Counted from the stretch's first letter, positions 1 to 14,084 are shown. The stretch: DNA of 64,000 bases from Prunella strophiata (GCA_036583965.1 JAZBQD010000015.1:72394330-72458329); one strand, 5' to 3'. Numbers and translations: made by a program. Notes: generated from the letters alone by a model not told the origin.

Positions 1-929
1 TGGTGTCAGCACTGAAAGCTATGGCATTATTTTTAAGTAAAAATATTTCTCATTTCAGAAATCATGTCATGTCCCTGCCCCTGATGTTTCAACCCTGAGA
101 ACAGATTATTGGATTTTACCTTCACCTGTTCACTAAATGTTTTGTTGTTTTGACATCTGGCCCTGGAGAAGAGCAGCCATGCTCCACTGACCTCAGGCTA
201 GACATCGGCTACATTAGTCCTGCTTATGTCTAAGTGTGCTATTTACAGTGGTTTCAAAGTAGTCAGATTAAAATAAGCCAACTTGCATTTGGCCATTATG
301 CTGGAAAAACACACAGAAAAATCTAATTTACCTTGATGTTTTCTTCCATTAACAGGCAAGTAAGGCAAAATTTTTTTATAAGTGTTTGCCTAGATTGTAC
401 TTTTGAGGACTGAAGCTTTTACATATTTTAGAATTTGAAAGCTGTTATTTTCAACACTCTTCCATAAGACTAGTTCTTGTTTGTTTTAACTTTATCTTCA
501 GATATATGGTTAAGCTATTTTAATGCCTTTTTCCTGTCTGAAATGCCTTTTTTGGTCTTCTCTAGTCACTCAGACCAGCTGGACTTTTGGGAGGACATTT
601 AGCAGACTATCAAGGGAGATATGCTTCAAAATGTTTCTTCTTAATTCTTCCTTTAGGTAGAAGAGGAGGAGACTGCATGGAATATGAAATATTAACATTC
701 ATCTTCAAATCCATGGATAGGTGTAGACGACTGTAATATTGACCAGTGCTTCCAAGGAGCGTTCCTGAAAGTCAGGCATCAATGCAAATGTCCTGAGAGA
801 GCTTCCCTTGCATCTACTAGTAGCTGTTCAGACCAGACCAAAAGGCAACCTGACGTTTTTTGGGCAGAGGTCTGTAGAGGATGCCTACAGAGGTACAGAA
901 CATAAAACCAGAGCAATCTTAAAGTGATG
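1..929. other. Unassigned non-coding sequence
   Basis: A+T-rich sequence with no recognisable gene, RNA or repeat. A 75-codon open frame on the minus strand (779-1006) runs into the neighbouring CR1 element and has no recognisable domain, so I treat it as chance. Confidence 0.6.
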
Positions 930-1990
930 CTGACAAAATGTCCAGCACACAGCTGGATAAACACATCATGTGATGAATGATCAACTGGCTCACGGGTCAG
1001 GCACAAAGGGTTACAGTGAATGGGGTGACATCAGACTGGGGACCTGTCACTAGTGGGGTTCTGTAGGGCTCCATCCTCGCCCTGTGCTCTTCAACACCTT
1101 CATAAACGCCTTGGATGCAGCACTGGAAGGGATACCAAGTAAGTTGGCAGATGATACAAATCTGGGAGGAGCTGTTGACTCCCTCCAAGGAAGGGAGGCC
1201 TTGCAGAGAGACCTCAACAAATGAGAGGGCTGGCAATCACCAACCAGATGAAGTTTACTAATGGAAAATTGGATTTTACACCTGTGACAGGGCAACACTG
1301 GATATATGGACAGACTGACTGGGGGTCCTGGTTGTTGGCAAGCTGAACATGAGTCAGCAGTTCCCTAGCAGAGCCAACCTTGTTATGGGGTGCATCAGGC
1401 CCAGCATTGCCAGCCAGGCAAGGGAGGAGATTGTCCAGCTCTGCTCTGCACTGGAGTGGCCTCACTTCAGGTGCTGGGGGCAGTTTTGGGTGCTACAATA
1501 TAAGAAGCATATTAAGCTGTTAGAGAGCTTCTGGAGGAGGGCAGCAACAATGATGAAGGGGTCTAGAGGGAAAGCTGTATGAGGAGCAGCTGAGGTCACT
1601 TGGTTTGATCAGCCTGGAGGAGAAGGGAAGAGCTCATTGCAGTTACAGCTTCCTCGTGAGGGGAAGTGAAGGGACAGGCACTGATCTCCGCTCTGTGGTT
1701 ACCAGTGGCAGGACCCAAGGGAATGGCCTGAAGTTGCGTCAGGGGAAGTTTAGGCTGGATATTAGGAAAAGGTTCCTCAACCAGAGGATGGTTGGTCACT
1801 GGAACAGGCTTCCCAGGGAAGCAGTCAAAACACAAATCCTGACAGAACTTGACAAAGGTTTGGATGGTACAGTTGGGCACATGGTGGGTCTCTCGGGGAG
1901 GGTCCTGTGCAGGACCAGGAGTTGGACTTAATGGTCCTTATGGGTGCCTTCCAACTCAGTTTATTCTATGACTCTCTGACTCTCCAGTGT
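930..1990 (+). mobile_element. CR1 LINE fragment, 5'-truncated (RT end plus 3' UTR)
   Basis: Remnant of a chicken-repeat-1 non-LTR retrotransposon on the plus strand. In order it shows the region before the RT active site (around 985-1060), a block matching 'CTTCAACACCTTCATAAA' (around 1090), the catalytic box as LADD (1144-1155), 'GCTGAACATGAGTCAGCAG' (around 1343), a 'CAGCCTGGAGGAGAAG' block (around 1611), 'TTTAGGCTGGATATTAGGAAA' minus its last base (around 1750), and 'GGAACAGGCTTCCCAGGGAAG' minus its last base (around 1801). It closes with a decayed terminal repeat (TTCTATGACTCTCTGACTCT). Frames of up to 108 codons inside it are broken pieces of the element and its UTR, not host genes. Many substitutions and indels mark it as inactive. 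The 3' end is clear; the 5' boundary is approximate. Confidence 0.9.
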
Positions 1991-3240
1991 ATTATTGTAA
2001 ACCAAACAGTCTAAAACTCAGTGAAGCAGATGAAGATTTACAAAGTTACTCTGTGAAGTCTGAAAAGTTTTCATTGTTCATTGCTCTCAAACTGCAAAGT
2101 AACAGAACAGAACTAGAAGACTGTTTTTTATGTATAATTTTATGTAATTTTCCTGTTCATCTGTTCTCAGCTTTCTAGGGGCTGATGCAGTGTTAATCCA
2201 ATTCTTACCTACAACAGTGCAGTTGTCTGAAACAGCCTCAAGTCCATATCTGTTCCGGGATTTTAATCACATATTTCCTACAGTGAGACTAGAAGTGTGC
2301 TGGGTAGCTGCATGGAAGGTTGTGGTGTCATGAGACCCAGAAGGGGTACTGAAAAGGTGACAGTAGCTGGACTGTCTGGGCATTCTCCACTAAGCAAATG
2401 AAGGCATCTGGATGTCCTTGGTCCACCTAAGAGTAGAAGCACATTCACCACATTATTTATGGGCAGGATAACAGTTCTGTTTTGCTGTGCTGCCCAGGGG
2501 TGGTAATCAAGCACCAAGACCACTAGCTGCTCCACCTATATAGCTCCAACTCATCCTTGGCAGCTGCTCTCTTTTCCCTTTTTTCTCTCTCAGTTTTTTT
2601 CCTTTTTACTACTGTTTCATACAAAATAAACAATATGTCCCTAATTACTTTTCATATAATGTTCTGGTACATCTATCTGTACTCTAATCTGGTATTTCTG
2701 CTACTGTTATGGACATGTTCTCAACCATGTACTACTGCTGATATGATTTTCTAAGTACCTTGGGCCTTGCCAGATTCCCTTTCCCAAAGGTCCTTCTCAC
2801 CTCCAGTCAGGTTTGCCTGTTTCTTGCATACCCACTCCTGAGCCATCAGTGAAATCCAAACATCCCCTCATGGCACTTCTGTTACTGTTTGATTCCCAAA
2901 ATACAACTCATCATGTCCAGGAGCTTCTCTTGTCCAGTAGTTTACCATGCCTATTCAAGTAGTTAGGTTCAAGACTCAGTCAACCATCACCTTGCAGTCC
3001 CAGGAAAGTGGGGATAGCTTGAATGACAGAAATATCAGCAGAAAAGGATATCTCTTCCATAAACACGCACAGAATATCAAAATCAGTTTCAGAAAACTTG
3101 CTTAAGGATGCTAATATCTATTTTAACAAGCATGGCAATGTATTTTAGACCCCTGTTTTGCTTAAAAGGAAGAATCTTATTTGTACTATGCTCATGAGAA
3201 CAATCCCCACCGACTGAATAAACAGCGGAAAGAGGAATGA
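1991..3240. other. Unassigned sequence with a weak retroviral-like trace
   Basis: No gene is recognised. On the minus strand 2836-2853 reads as the residues F-T-D-G-S-G, similar to the first catalytic box of retroviral RNase H. The frame around it is broken within a few codons, and no RT active-site box is visible upstream. An 85-codon minus frame (2278-2535) has no domain I know. A TATA-like CTATATAG (around 2536) followed by AATAAA (around 2625) on plus could be LTR-like or chance. I therefore leave the stretch unassigned. Confidence 0.3.
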
Positions 3241-3311
3241 TGTCCTTGCTTACTGAAGGAGAGGATAAAGCAGCAAGCAGGTGTCCTTGCTTACTGAAAG
3301 GAGAGGATAAA
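3241..3311 (+). repeat. Two-copy direct repeat, 41-bp period
   Basis: A 28-29 bp segment beginning TGTCCTTGCTTACTGAA and ending GAGAGGATAAA occurs at 3241 and again at 3282. The second copy differs only by one extra A in an A run. The copies are separated by GCAGCAAGCAGG. The near identity suggests a recent local duplication or replication slippage. Confidence 0.9.
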
Positions 3312-6300
3312 ATCAATGTGCTCCATTTGCCTTATTCATGATGCATCACTGCCTTCACAAATAATAGTCTATGTGATTTAGTCATTAAATATCTCTACTA
3401 CTTCCCACCTTATGTAATCACATTTAGTTTTAGGACTATAGCGCTCGAGAAGACCTTCTGACCCATCAAATATACCCAGCTGTGAATTACAACCATCCAT
3501 TTAATGAATATCTAATCTAGAAGGGACCACACTGACACACCCTGAATCACAAAGCACTTCAGTGCCTTAGAAATTAAGAACTTCAGTGTAAAAGATCACA
3601 GAAATAGAAGGAGGGCAGGAACAATCAAGTGTAACAGCACTCCCCATGTCTATAGAATGGCAGATAACTTTTTTAGGTGAATGTGCTCTGATGAGCCTAC
3701 GAAACAGATGACACATGGTGATGTAGAGGAAGGTAAAAATAACTTGGGTAACACAGCAGCCAAAAATACTATCTCATCAGAATGATGAGTTTTTCCATCA
3801 GTTTTGTATCCATGTAGTTGAGTACATAGAGGCAGTTCAAAAACACCATGGAAAATAATAATATGTACCTGAAAGAGCAGAAATAAAATGATGTGAGGAT
3901 TTTTAACTTGCAATTTCTTTCCGTTTAAATTTACTGCATGATCATTTTACTGTTCCTTTTAGATTTTAGTTTTCCTTCAAACTTATTAAATTTGACCTGT
4001 TGAAAGATATTAGACTGATAAGGACTCTGTAAGGGTATATTTATAAAGGTAAACATTATTTTAGAAATTATATTTTTTCTAGGGAAGCTTTAAATATTAC
4101 AAGCATTTTTTGACAATATATTTGTATTTTCAAATGTAATTCAGCACTTTGTTATTTGCAGTGCTTTCACAGCTGATATACAATATAGATACTAGTAAAA
4201 TTATAAAAATAGTATATATTACCTTTTCCTAAATTTTTCTGACCTCTTCTTAGTGAAAATTTTTACGGTAAATAACAATTATGTTGTAATTTTTCTTACA
4301 GTTATATTTGTTTCAGTATCTTGAGCATGTAGGGGAGAACAGTAAATGGTAACATCATATGAAGAGCAAAAGAAGGATATAATTTTCTAAGAAACATTTT
4401 CTCTTTGAATTTGATTTCAATGATGTTTTCATGTACATGTCAATTCAGGTTTATAAAGCAGTTGCTTTGCTGTAGGTTGCATAATTTAAGTGCAAAACTC
4501 ATCAATTAATTGTTAATACATAAATTGTTATAAATAATTTAATACAACTTGTTGGTTCCTATAATGTTTTTTAAATAGTGAAAAATCTTTACAAATATTT
4601 ATATATACCAGATATTTCTCTTATCAAGAGAAATACGATTCCTCTAGGGGATTATTAGGATCAGGAAATTTTCAATACTTTAGAGCAATGCTGTTTATTA
4701 AACTTTTTGCATTACATAGATAATGAATCTTAACCATAAGGAACAGGATCATGATATATTAATGTATGATGGTAATCTCTGCTGAGCAATGGTTATGGTT
4801 TGTTCACGTGGATCTTTGTCTGGGCATTTCAAATACTATCTTGCCATATCTCACTTTAATTGTATATTTCAATTACTCTGAAGAGTTTTCAGTTAAGTAT
4901 ATTTTCTGTGGAAAATTATTCAGCTCCCATTATTGTCATATAAATAATTTGCAATTGCTGTCACCATTGTTTATGCTTATTTCACAAATATCTACTTAGA
5001 CATGGGACCGGCTGAGGAGTATCCATTATCTGAGCTTGTACTGCAGTTTTTTGTGTTTCATAATAAGCTTCCATTGCTTTATTTGCTTTTTAAGTTGAAA
5101 AGTTTTCATACAATTCATTTAAGAATGACAGAATCTATAATGAAAAATATTATGATATTTTACATAATTACTTGTAGGGTTACTTAGTTGTCATCACTTT
5201 AACTTGAAATGTAGATGTATCAGTTGACTTTAGGAAGGGAAAAATTAGATGCTTGTGTTTTGTTAGTTCCTAAGATATATCGCAGTCTCCAATCACAGGG
5301 TTTTTTCCAAAATATCTTCAGAAGTGAAATAAGGAGGATTCCATTGTACAGGTTTCCTCTCTGCCCAAAAGGTGGGTTGAAATAACTGCAGTCCCAATGG
5401 TTAAATTTCCAAACAAAAAACCTGAAGAATATGCTAAAGAAGTCTTATTTATGAATCTGAAGGTCACACAATAATTCTATAGCTTTAGAAACATGCCAAA
5501 GCAACCCATCTTGTACAATCAATTTCTTCCAAATATTTAATAATGAAAGAATGGAAAAATCACTAAATCTTACATTCAGAAGTGTCTGTGCTCTCTATAT
5601 CATATTACTTATCTTGCAACCATGACAAAGTTTCTTGTGGATGAAGAGTCATGCTTTACGCATGATGCTCTGGGAACAGTGACACCAGAATTCAGATAAG
5701 AGATTGTTTATTCATAGTCATACTGGAAATTGGTATTGCTGACTGGCAATTGTAGACAGCAGTGGGAAATGTTCACAAGGGCCAGAAATTGGATAGTGAA
5801 GATTTCCTATACATTATGACTGTATCAAAGGTTATCTTGTGACTCCCAGCACATGCAGTACAAACATTTAGATTCCAGAGGACTATTTAGCTTTATCCAT
5901 CTTTTGGTTTATGTCTTTTATGTTTTAGGAACACCTACAGATATATGCAGGGAATGCTTATGTAAATATAGTTAATATAGATAACGAGACATTACTTATT
6001 CCTTTTGAGAAATGAGATTTATGCAGGAAAAAAAAAAAGAAAATTAAAAAGTCCAAAAACCTCAAAAGATTCAAGAAAAGATTCGGTCAGTGAATATTTG
6101 TATTTTTCTAAAAAGGAGGATTAGTCTTTGTGAATTATGAAGATTAAGCAGGGATAAATTTGAAATTTCATTTAGCTTTTTTTTTTTTTTTTTTACTACC
6201 AATATTTACTTTTATTTAATAGTTTACTAACAACATCTAAGCATAAGATATCACAGCAAAAAGAAAAACTGGTCAATTATACCGTGCTAAAGCATCTGTT

Positions 6301-7470
6301 CTCTCTGTTCAGATGAGGCAGTTTCATTTCAGCAACAGAATTGGCCAGCTCTGAATGGTTATGTTTAGGACATAAACAACCCAGACATCTCCATGACAAG
6401 ATTAATTTTTTTGGCAGATTTGATCAAACTTTCAACACAAATAGAAAGAATGTGAAAATAGTGCAACTTGTTCTTTCTAAATCCTTTTCATTCAAAATCA
6501 CTGACATTTTGAAGAAGCAGACCTGGAGAAGCAAGAGATCTCAGAGATATCAGAACTGTCCTTTAGAAAAACAAATAAGAAATTAACTCATTACAGTCGC
6601 TGTTTATAGTCCATATTACTGTATGCTCTCCCCTCTTGGTGCTTTAAGGATGACTCTACAGACCTCTGAAACTATGTAACCCCATTCATAATAATATACA
6701 GAGCATCTCTTAATCTTTAAGGTATTAATATCAATTAAGTTTGATATGATTTAATTTAACCCTGATAATTATCTATTACATCATATTAGCAAGATCTGTC
6801 TTATTGCAAATAAAGAAACTTATTTTGCTGTCCCAGCAAACCTATTTCTCCCTCTGCGCAGACAGGAAACGTCATATATATATACACATTTCCACACCCC
6901 CCACAAAAAAATACCTTTTAGGTCAAAAGAAGCTTTAGGAAAGTAAAAAGACATATAAAAAGATTGTCTATTTTCCCTGCTGCTGTAGAAAGTTGTTTCT
7001 TAGCAGCAGTGAGTAAAAGGAAAGAATGAGAGGGTAGTAAAGTAAACATGGCTAGGAATGAGAAAGGCCAAACAGAAAAGACCATATTTACTTCCCTGTT
7101 TTTTTTAATAAAAGGTATTCTCTCTGTGGTGGACTGTAAGGCAGGTACTCAATGCCTTGAGAGCTAGAAAGAAGACCAACACATACAATACAAGGTGTCA
7201 ACAGGCACTAAAGTGGACACAAAATGGTGCCATTTAGAATACAATGTGAGATGAGTGCTGTTTCACTTAGTGAGTCTGGTTTAAGTCCAAAATAGTATGG
7301 GTGCTTAGAATTTCCCCCTCATAATCTGTAAAAAGTTGGAAACTTGTATTTCACTACAACTGTAAGGCTGTAATCCACACCTGGTTATTACAAGTACACT
7401 GAAAAACTGACTAGAGAGAGGTATGAGGAAAATCCTGCTAGCTAATGATATGAAAAGCTGCTGATTGTAT
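3312..7470. other. Unassigned A+T-rich non-coding sequence
   Basis: No gene, RNA or recognised transposon. It contains an 18-base T run (6177-6194) and a short alternating TA/CA tract near 6874-6890. Open frames here are 61-87 codons, carry no recognisable motif and look random. Confidence 0.55.
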
Positions 7471-7740
7471 GTTCATAAGATAACTCAGGTAGGAAAGAAT
7501 CTCAGAAAGTTTTTGGTCCAAATCCCTGCTAAAGCAGGGTTGGCTGTGATATCAGACTAGAATACTCACCATTTTTTGGAAGCTTTTGAAGGTATTCAGC
7601 AGTGGAGGTTGCATACAGTCTCTGGGCAACCTGTTCCAGTCCTCAAATATTTTTCATATATCAGTCTGGGTCCTCTCTAGTTCCTGACTTTGTCTATGGT
7701 CTCTTGTTCTATCATACACCACTGTAAGGTGCCTGACTCT
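7471..7740 (-). mobile_element. CR1 LINE 3' tail, diverged
   Basis: Reverse-oriented 3' end of a CR1 element. On the plus strand it reads in the expected antisense order: the end segment around 7473-7500, then 'TCCCTGCTAAAGCAGGGT' (around 7524), 'CTCTGGGCAACCTGTTCCAG' (around 7619), and a segment around 7690-7735 corresponding to the CR1 'CTCTTGTCCTATCACT...CACTGAG' block. The ATTCTATGA terminal repeats have decayed or were lost. About 270 bp remain, all from the 3' UTR side, so the copy is strongly 5'-truncated and inert. Divergence is clearly higher than in the copy near 44.3 kb. Confidence 0.78.
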
Positions 7741-9375
7741 CAGAAGCAGAAAATGTTACATTTCCAGAAAAAGATCTGTGATGCTTTCATGCTGTGTGTT
7801 GGCTAAAAGACCGAAAGACATTTTCTGCTTCCTCATAGTCTACACTCACTTTGAAATTGCCTTCTCAGTCCTGAGAAGCCATTATTCACATGTACAAACA
7901 AAACTTCTGCACAAAAGCAGTTCTTTAAAGAGGCCTTTATATATTTTTTCTGCTCATCTCAGAAGAGGGATTGCAGGTTGCCCATTGCTAGAAAAGTAAA
8001 AAGCTAAGTTATTTTACTTTCTAAAATTCACTAACCTTAGTAAGCAGTATATTAAATCTGTATTAATTTCAATTTTTCATTTGTAGAGGACTTGATTAAA
8101 AGGCACACATAATGTTCTGAAGCTGTTCAAGTTGCTGATCTGCAATGACTTCAATTTTTTCTTTTTTTTTTCCTCTGAGGTTTATAAGTTTGCAAGAAAT
8201 GTTGTGCCAAGCCAAAAGTGGCAGAGATTAAGGTAATTCTTTCATTTGGAAGGAGAGGGACACTGCTCATTGGATCCAATGAAGAACTTTCTTTTTTTGA
8301 CCCTACCAGGTAGGATCAGACCCTCACCTAGTTATTTTTTCTGTATTTCACTCTCATGTCCAATTTGGATATTCTGAGTATTCAGAAATTCCTACTACAT
8401 TTAGCTTTGGCATAGTTTTCACTGCTGCTATTAAAGTTTGATAATTAATTTACAATTTTTGTTACTAATAGTTCATAAAGGTGTTCTAAAATCTATTTTC
8501 TACTTGGTTGGTATGAATTTCAAGCCATATGTTACAATCAAAATATTGCTGAAATGAAGTTGTATCATATTTGCCATAACTTCCATTTGGTAAGCCTCTG
8601 TCCAGCTGATGAAGGACATCGAGTCTCAGCAAATTCATAGCTGACATTTGTTACACTTTTGAATTTACTTATGCACACCCCAATTACTTAAGTAGTGCTA
8701 AAATCTTTCAAGGCTAAATAGCCTCATATTTTCATTTTTATTTCCCCTGATCAAAATATAGGTGTTGTACTACAGCTCCCACACCTCCAAGAGCAGGGCC
8801 ATCATCCTATAATTCCCAAAGTTAAACAGCATGAAAATTTCTTTGGTTGACTCTTAAACACCTTATTGTAAACCCTGAAATGTGTCTGATTTATCTGTCA
8901 CCTGATCAATCTATTCTTTCCCTACTTTGTCACTGTTTCATATAATTGTTGCTACTGATAGGTTAAAAGGTTGGGTTGCGAATATCCTTCTTTATCTGAA
9001 CATTAAAACATACAAAAAAAGACATTACAATTCTTAACAAAAAAGGCATTGGCCCATGTCATTACAGTAAAAAAAAAATCAATATCTCATTGCTATAATG
9101 AAAAGCTATCTATAATTCTGATTGATAGCTTCTGAAAAAGGTTCTTAAATTAGAATCCTGGTCCAAAGTAACACATGAAGCACTAAAGAATGAGCTTTTA
9201 GCTTACTACATTAATGAATTCAAGAGGTATATAAAATCTTAAATAAGCAACATATACTGGTTTAAAGATGCATGGTTATAATACAGTTGAATACAGTTGA
9301 ATCGAAAATAGTACCTGGCATATTTAAAATACACTATTAATTTTTCAGTGTTTCCAGTAAGACATAATTCTTCCT

Positions 9376-9407
<32 letters not shown>

Positions 9408-12400
9408 GGCTGTTGTTTTTGTTATGTTGTTTTGTTCTGTTTTGCTATTTTTTTTTTTCAAAATATACAAATGGTATGCAGGGACCTGATCTTTTAAAGA
9501 AATTCAAAAAGATCAAAATAAAATGTCCTTTTAATGAGCTCTGAAATAAAACTAAAATTGGATCCTCATCCCTGTGAAGTGTGAAGGAAGAAAATAGAAA
9601 TTGAAATATTATTAACTAGGACTTAAAGGATAGCACATATACAATCTTTATGTGAGTTAATACTGAAAAAAATGCAAAATGCAATACAGAATAAGATTTT
9701 ACTAAAACAATGTAGAAGACTTTGCAAATGGCCTTACCTAGACATGACTAAAACCACATTCTTTCTTACTACTATGTTAATCACTATTAACAATATTAAC
9801 AATAATCCTCCTTATCCAACTTTTATTAATACAGGAGAATAATGTTCAATGCAAAAATAAATATCAAAATAGTACATAAAGCTAATTTTATCACTTTACA
9901 CCTAATTCTATGCTTCAGTAAATAAAAATGTGAAGAAAAGTGACATGGCTAAGACATCTACAGGAAATAGAGCAAATGCGTTCTTCTCTGTGAATGGTAT
10001 TTAAAAGGATATCTGCTTCAAAATATGATCATTAAAAGAATAAGGGAAAAAACAATGTTTTGATGATACCAGAGTTTTCATATCTTAGCCTTCCCAAGAT
10101 ATTTTTCAGTGTCTGCTTCAGTAGAAGAATACATTGTAAATTGATTTTCAACCTTTTGAAAAACGGCAGTAGCAGAGAAAGAAGAGAATAAAAACATTTT
10201 ATTTTGAACCAGCTTCTACAAACACTTACCAATTTCAGATTGTGATGTTGTACAACAACAAGGGTGTGGCAAAAATTAGATTCTCTGGAGCCATGCACTT
10301 CCACAGCCTTCTTGGCTGGTATAAAGATGGGTAGTTGCCAAGACAATGTAAATTCCATAGAGATTTCTTATCTGACTACCTTCTCTTTTTCATCATAGAA
10401 AAATGTCATCAGGGCCACAGAAAGAATATAAAACACAGGGTTTCTTTATCTTAGAGTAGATCCTGTTATCTCAGAATATGTGACTTTTTGAAAAAAAGTT
10501 TGTAAAATAAACACACTTTCAATTTATAAGAGAATGCAGTTTCCTTTTTCTTAGTGGAAGGCAGCACATCCAATCCACCCTCTTACATATGGCAATTTTT
10601 ATTCCTTTCATTTTTCTAGTCAAGACCTAATTTACTGGGCCCTGGAGCTATAGATGCCTCTGAAGCCTTCTCTATTCTGTTGGATAGGCTGTGAACAAAG
10701 AATTCTTTTGTATGTGATGCTCTAATATAATTTGAACTAAAATAGATTCAAGACTCAGCAAGCAAGCAGACTAAATAACTGTCTGAATAGAAAACCAAGT
10801 CCATAATTCTAACATAAACAATTGCAGAGTTGAATAAATAGACATCTGAGCAGTTATCAGAGCACTTCCAATAATGCATTTTTAATACTTTAAGAAATGA
10901 GTGCAGAAAGGAATCAACATAGTCCCTCAGGCTATGAAGAGCTTCAAGTGGCTTTTGTCTTACATCCTGTTAGATTATTAAAAGTTTGTAATTATAACTA
11001 TATTAATATTTCAAGGTTTCTTACCTCACAAAACCTTCAAATAAGTAGAAATGTAAGAAAAACACATGGTAGTCATAAAGAAGATTGAAAATGTTAAATT
11101 CCATTTATGGCTTTCTGATCATACCTTTTTGTATCCTGTTTTAAATGGAGGCGTAGTTATGATTTTATGGTTCTATGTGCAGTGTATAAGTATGGAATAC
11201 AAAACATAAAATCTCTTGCTGCAGATTCAGTGCAGGTATGAGCAATATATAGGTGGCATTTAAAAATTACCAGCCTTGCTTGAATGGTTTTATGTTTGTG
11301 AAATAATTTTGGAGGTATCAATAGAAGTATGGATTAATAAGACAAACACACTGTTTAAAATTCTGCTCAAGAACAAGAAAAATTTGGTAACAAGATGAAT
11401 GACAATTAAAACTTTATATAAAACCTGATATTCTTCATGTGACATGAATACTTTTGAAGTCTTGTGCACATCAAGCCATCATTGTCACTCCTCAAAGTTT
11501 CCTGCATGGAGTGATTGCTGCAATACACAACATGCTATGCAGACAAGTAATTCTTCATTGTCACTAATGTCTTAACACTCTCCTAGAATGAGAGAAATGA
11601 ATAGGAATCCAATGTCAGCTAAAATTAGTGTCTCTTGATGGCTCAGAGGACAGGGAAACTGGAAAAAATTAGACCTGTCTCTGCAAATAGAAAGGAAATC
11701 TGATGTTAACTCTCAAGTGCTGGAACTGAATTCCCTCAATTCAGAGCAAACTTAGATTCTGTTTCACTAGAGTAAAATTCAAGTCAGGCCTAGGTTAGTT
11801 CTGAACCCAAAGAGGAAGAGCTTGTATATGTGAAGGGGCAGAGTTTTTTGATGGTTGTGGTCTTATTTACATATCCAAACAAATGGTTATATTTCAGAAT
11901 ACGCTAGTACATGATGAGCTAGGTTATTTTAAAAAATCTGCCATGATGGTCTAAATGGGTACCAAGTGTGAGAAAAAATGATGGTATTTAATTGTCTGAA
12001 AGCTTTGCTGTGCTTTTTGAAAATCTGCTTCAGCTGTGAGTCTTCAGCACTCTGGAAACAAAGTACTGCTTCATTCACACTGCACTTCGTCACAGAATTA
12101 ATAGTGCAACAAATGTGTGTTTAAAAGCATATGCTGTTCACACCTACTTCTTCCTATGGAAAAAAACTTGCATACATAAAGAGTTAAGCACCAAATGTAT
12201 GAGCTGTCCTTTGTTTATGCCATGCCTCTTTTACTCTGAGAGTTAGCTGAGTGTGCTGTCTAGAAGCTGACATGCAGTGTGCTACATGTAGTAATTAGAT
12301 TCAATACTTCTGCTGCAGTGTCTCGAGATGGATTTCACCTGCTGATTTCTGATGAATACCATGTTAATGGGAAACTAGATAAGTATTGGATTTTATGTAG

Positions 12401-14084
12401 CTGGTAATTTTTTTTCTGGCAAAAATTAAATTATTTACACCTCTTTAAAGAATGTTTTAAAATACAAATGAGAATCTAACTCTGTTTAGTAACTTCCACA
12501 GAGGAAATAAAAATTTCTAAAGAAAATGTCTTACTGCAAAATAAAAATGAAATACAAATAAATGCAAAATAAAAGTGAAAATCAAAAATTTTAAAATCTC
12601 ACAAGAACTTATGTTTAATTCAGAGTCCACCTCATACCTTAGTGTTATGTACAGGAGTAAAAGAGAATTCTATTCACTTTCAAATGTGTGGAAGATGTGA
12701 GAAATACAGTGTAAGGTATGGCTAGAGTGACATTGCTTTTTTTCCTTAAATGAAGTGAAAACTTAGGATTTTGAAAATAATGGTCATAATTCAAGGCAAA
12801 ACAGTGACCCTCTTAGTAGTGTCACCAAACCCTAAGAGAACCTCAAATCTCTGGTAACACTGAATTCTATCATTGCTACAATTCCTGGCTATCCAAACCT
12901 CACCCTGGTTTCACAGAGATTTTTAGGTTTGCAAAACAATTCAGTTGTTATCCAAATTTTAAACTTATTATATTTTTATTTTGCAGATATATCAAAGGCA
13001 ATATAGGGTAAAATATTGATATTTACTGTTAAAATATGTTAGAAAACAAGTTTTTAATTAGAGGAGCATACAAACCATGACTTTTTTTAATATTTATTAA
13101 CTTATTATTCTTTTATTACGCAAAACAGCAACATAAGCCTAACTGTATGACTAAAAATCTGTCTAGAAAGAAAGGAAATTAAAGATAAAACAGCAAATTT
13201 CTTCACCAAGTGTTCTCCAGAATTAATGAGGTTAAGAAGAAAATTTCGTGATGCATAATCTTTTGTGTAATCTCTGAGTTAAAGAAGAGAAACAAGGTGG
13301 CTCTATTTTCTTCTGACTGAGTGAATTTACACCAATAACTTCTTTTTAATGGCAGTATTGGTGCTGCAATGTCAATTTAGTGATACAGACAGGACAAAGT
13401 TTACAGGTGGCATTAACACTTCTTTTGTTACATCCACTGCCATAGATAGAAAAAACCAGAAAAGGTTTCAGGCAAACAAATCCTTCAGATCAATGAGCAG
13501 AGGGGAAAAAACTGAAAACTAAAGTGAAGAACCAATGGGAATTTAATTAGCTACTCATCAGTTATACTGTTTCTGAAAGATAGTGCAGCTGCTACCTAAG
13601 AAATGGAAAAATATTTGGGATGGGGGCATTGACTTCTAATTCTCAAAAAAGATCAGTTTCTGAGAGCTGAGAAAGTACCAATCTCCTAAAGCAAGGATAG
13701 AGACAAATAGTTGATGGTCTTTGTGGTCTCCAGTTTTAGACTGTGAATCTTAGTACTTGAGGAAAAAGTTGGTACAGCAGGAGGCTGCCAAATTTATGCT
13801 CTTAATTATTGATATTTTTAAATTACTTATGGGTGCTGCTCTTAAACCCTGGACTACTTTCCCTTTCTGCAGTGTCAGTACTAACTGTAGGACATTCCAT
13901 GTTAGGAGCTTATAATTCAGATAGTTCTTGAGTGTTAATTCAAAGGACTTTAAAAAAAAGGCATAGGCAACATTTTTCATAAACCTTGAAAAAACCCCAA
14001 ACAAATAGGAGGAGGAGTAAAAGTACTAGCATGTCCAAAAATTATTTGTAGGGTAAACCCCAGGAAATGAGATGAAGTATTCAG
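7741..14084. other. Unassigned A+T-rich non-coding sequence
   Basis: About 6.3 kb with no supportable gene. It holds a 28-base T run (9380-9407) followed by T-rich TTG/TTTTG sequence to about 9460. A 10-bp unit AATACAGTTG is doubled around 9280-9300. A 108-codon minus frame (10032-10358) lies beside a donor-like GTAAGTG on the minus strand near 10226, but it has no recognisable domain and no convincing acceptor. Confidence 0.55.
9380..9407. repeat. Poly(T), 28 bases
   Basis: Uninterrupted T run followed by imperfect T-rich sequence. It could be simple slippage or the poly(A) remnant of a minus-strand retrocopy; no retrocopy body is recognised beside it. Confidence 0.95.

Noticed and set aside
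1605..1931. 108-codon plus frame
   Set aside because: Wholly inside the 3' region of a CR1 element; it encodes no conserved RT motif and is UTR read-through.
10032..10358. Possible minus-strand exon with a GTAAGTG donor near 10226
   Set aside because: No convincing acceptor with a pyrimidine tract, no domain and no neighbouring exon.
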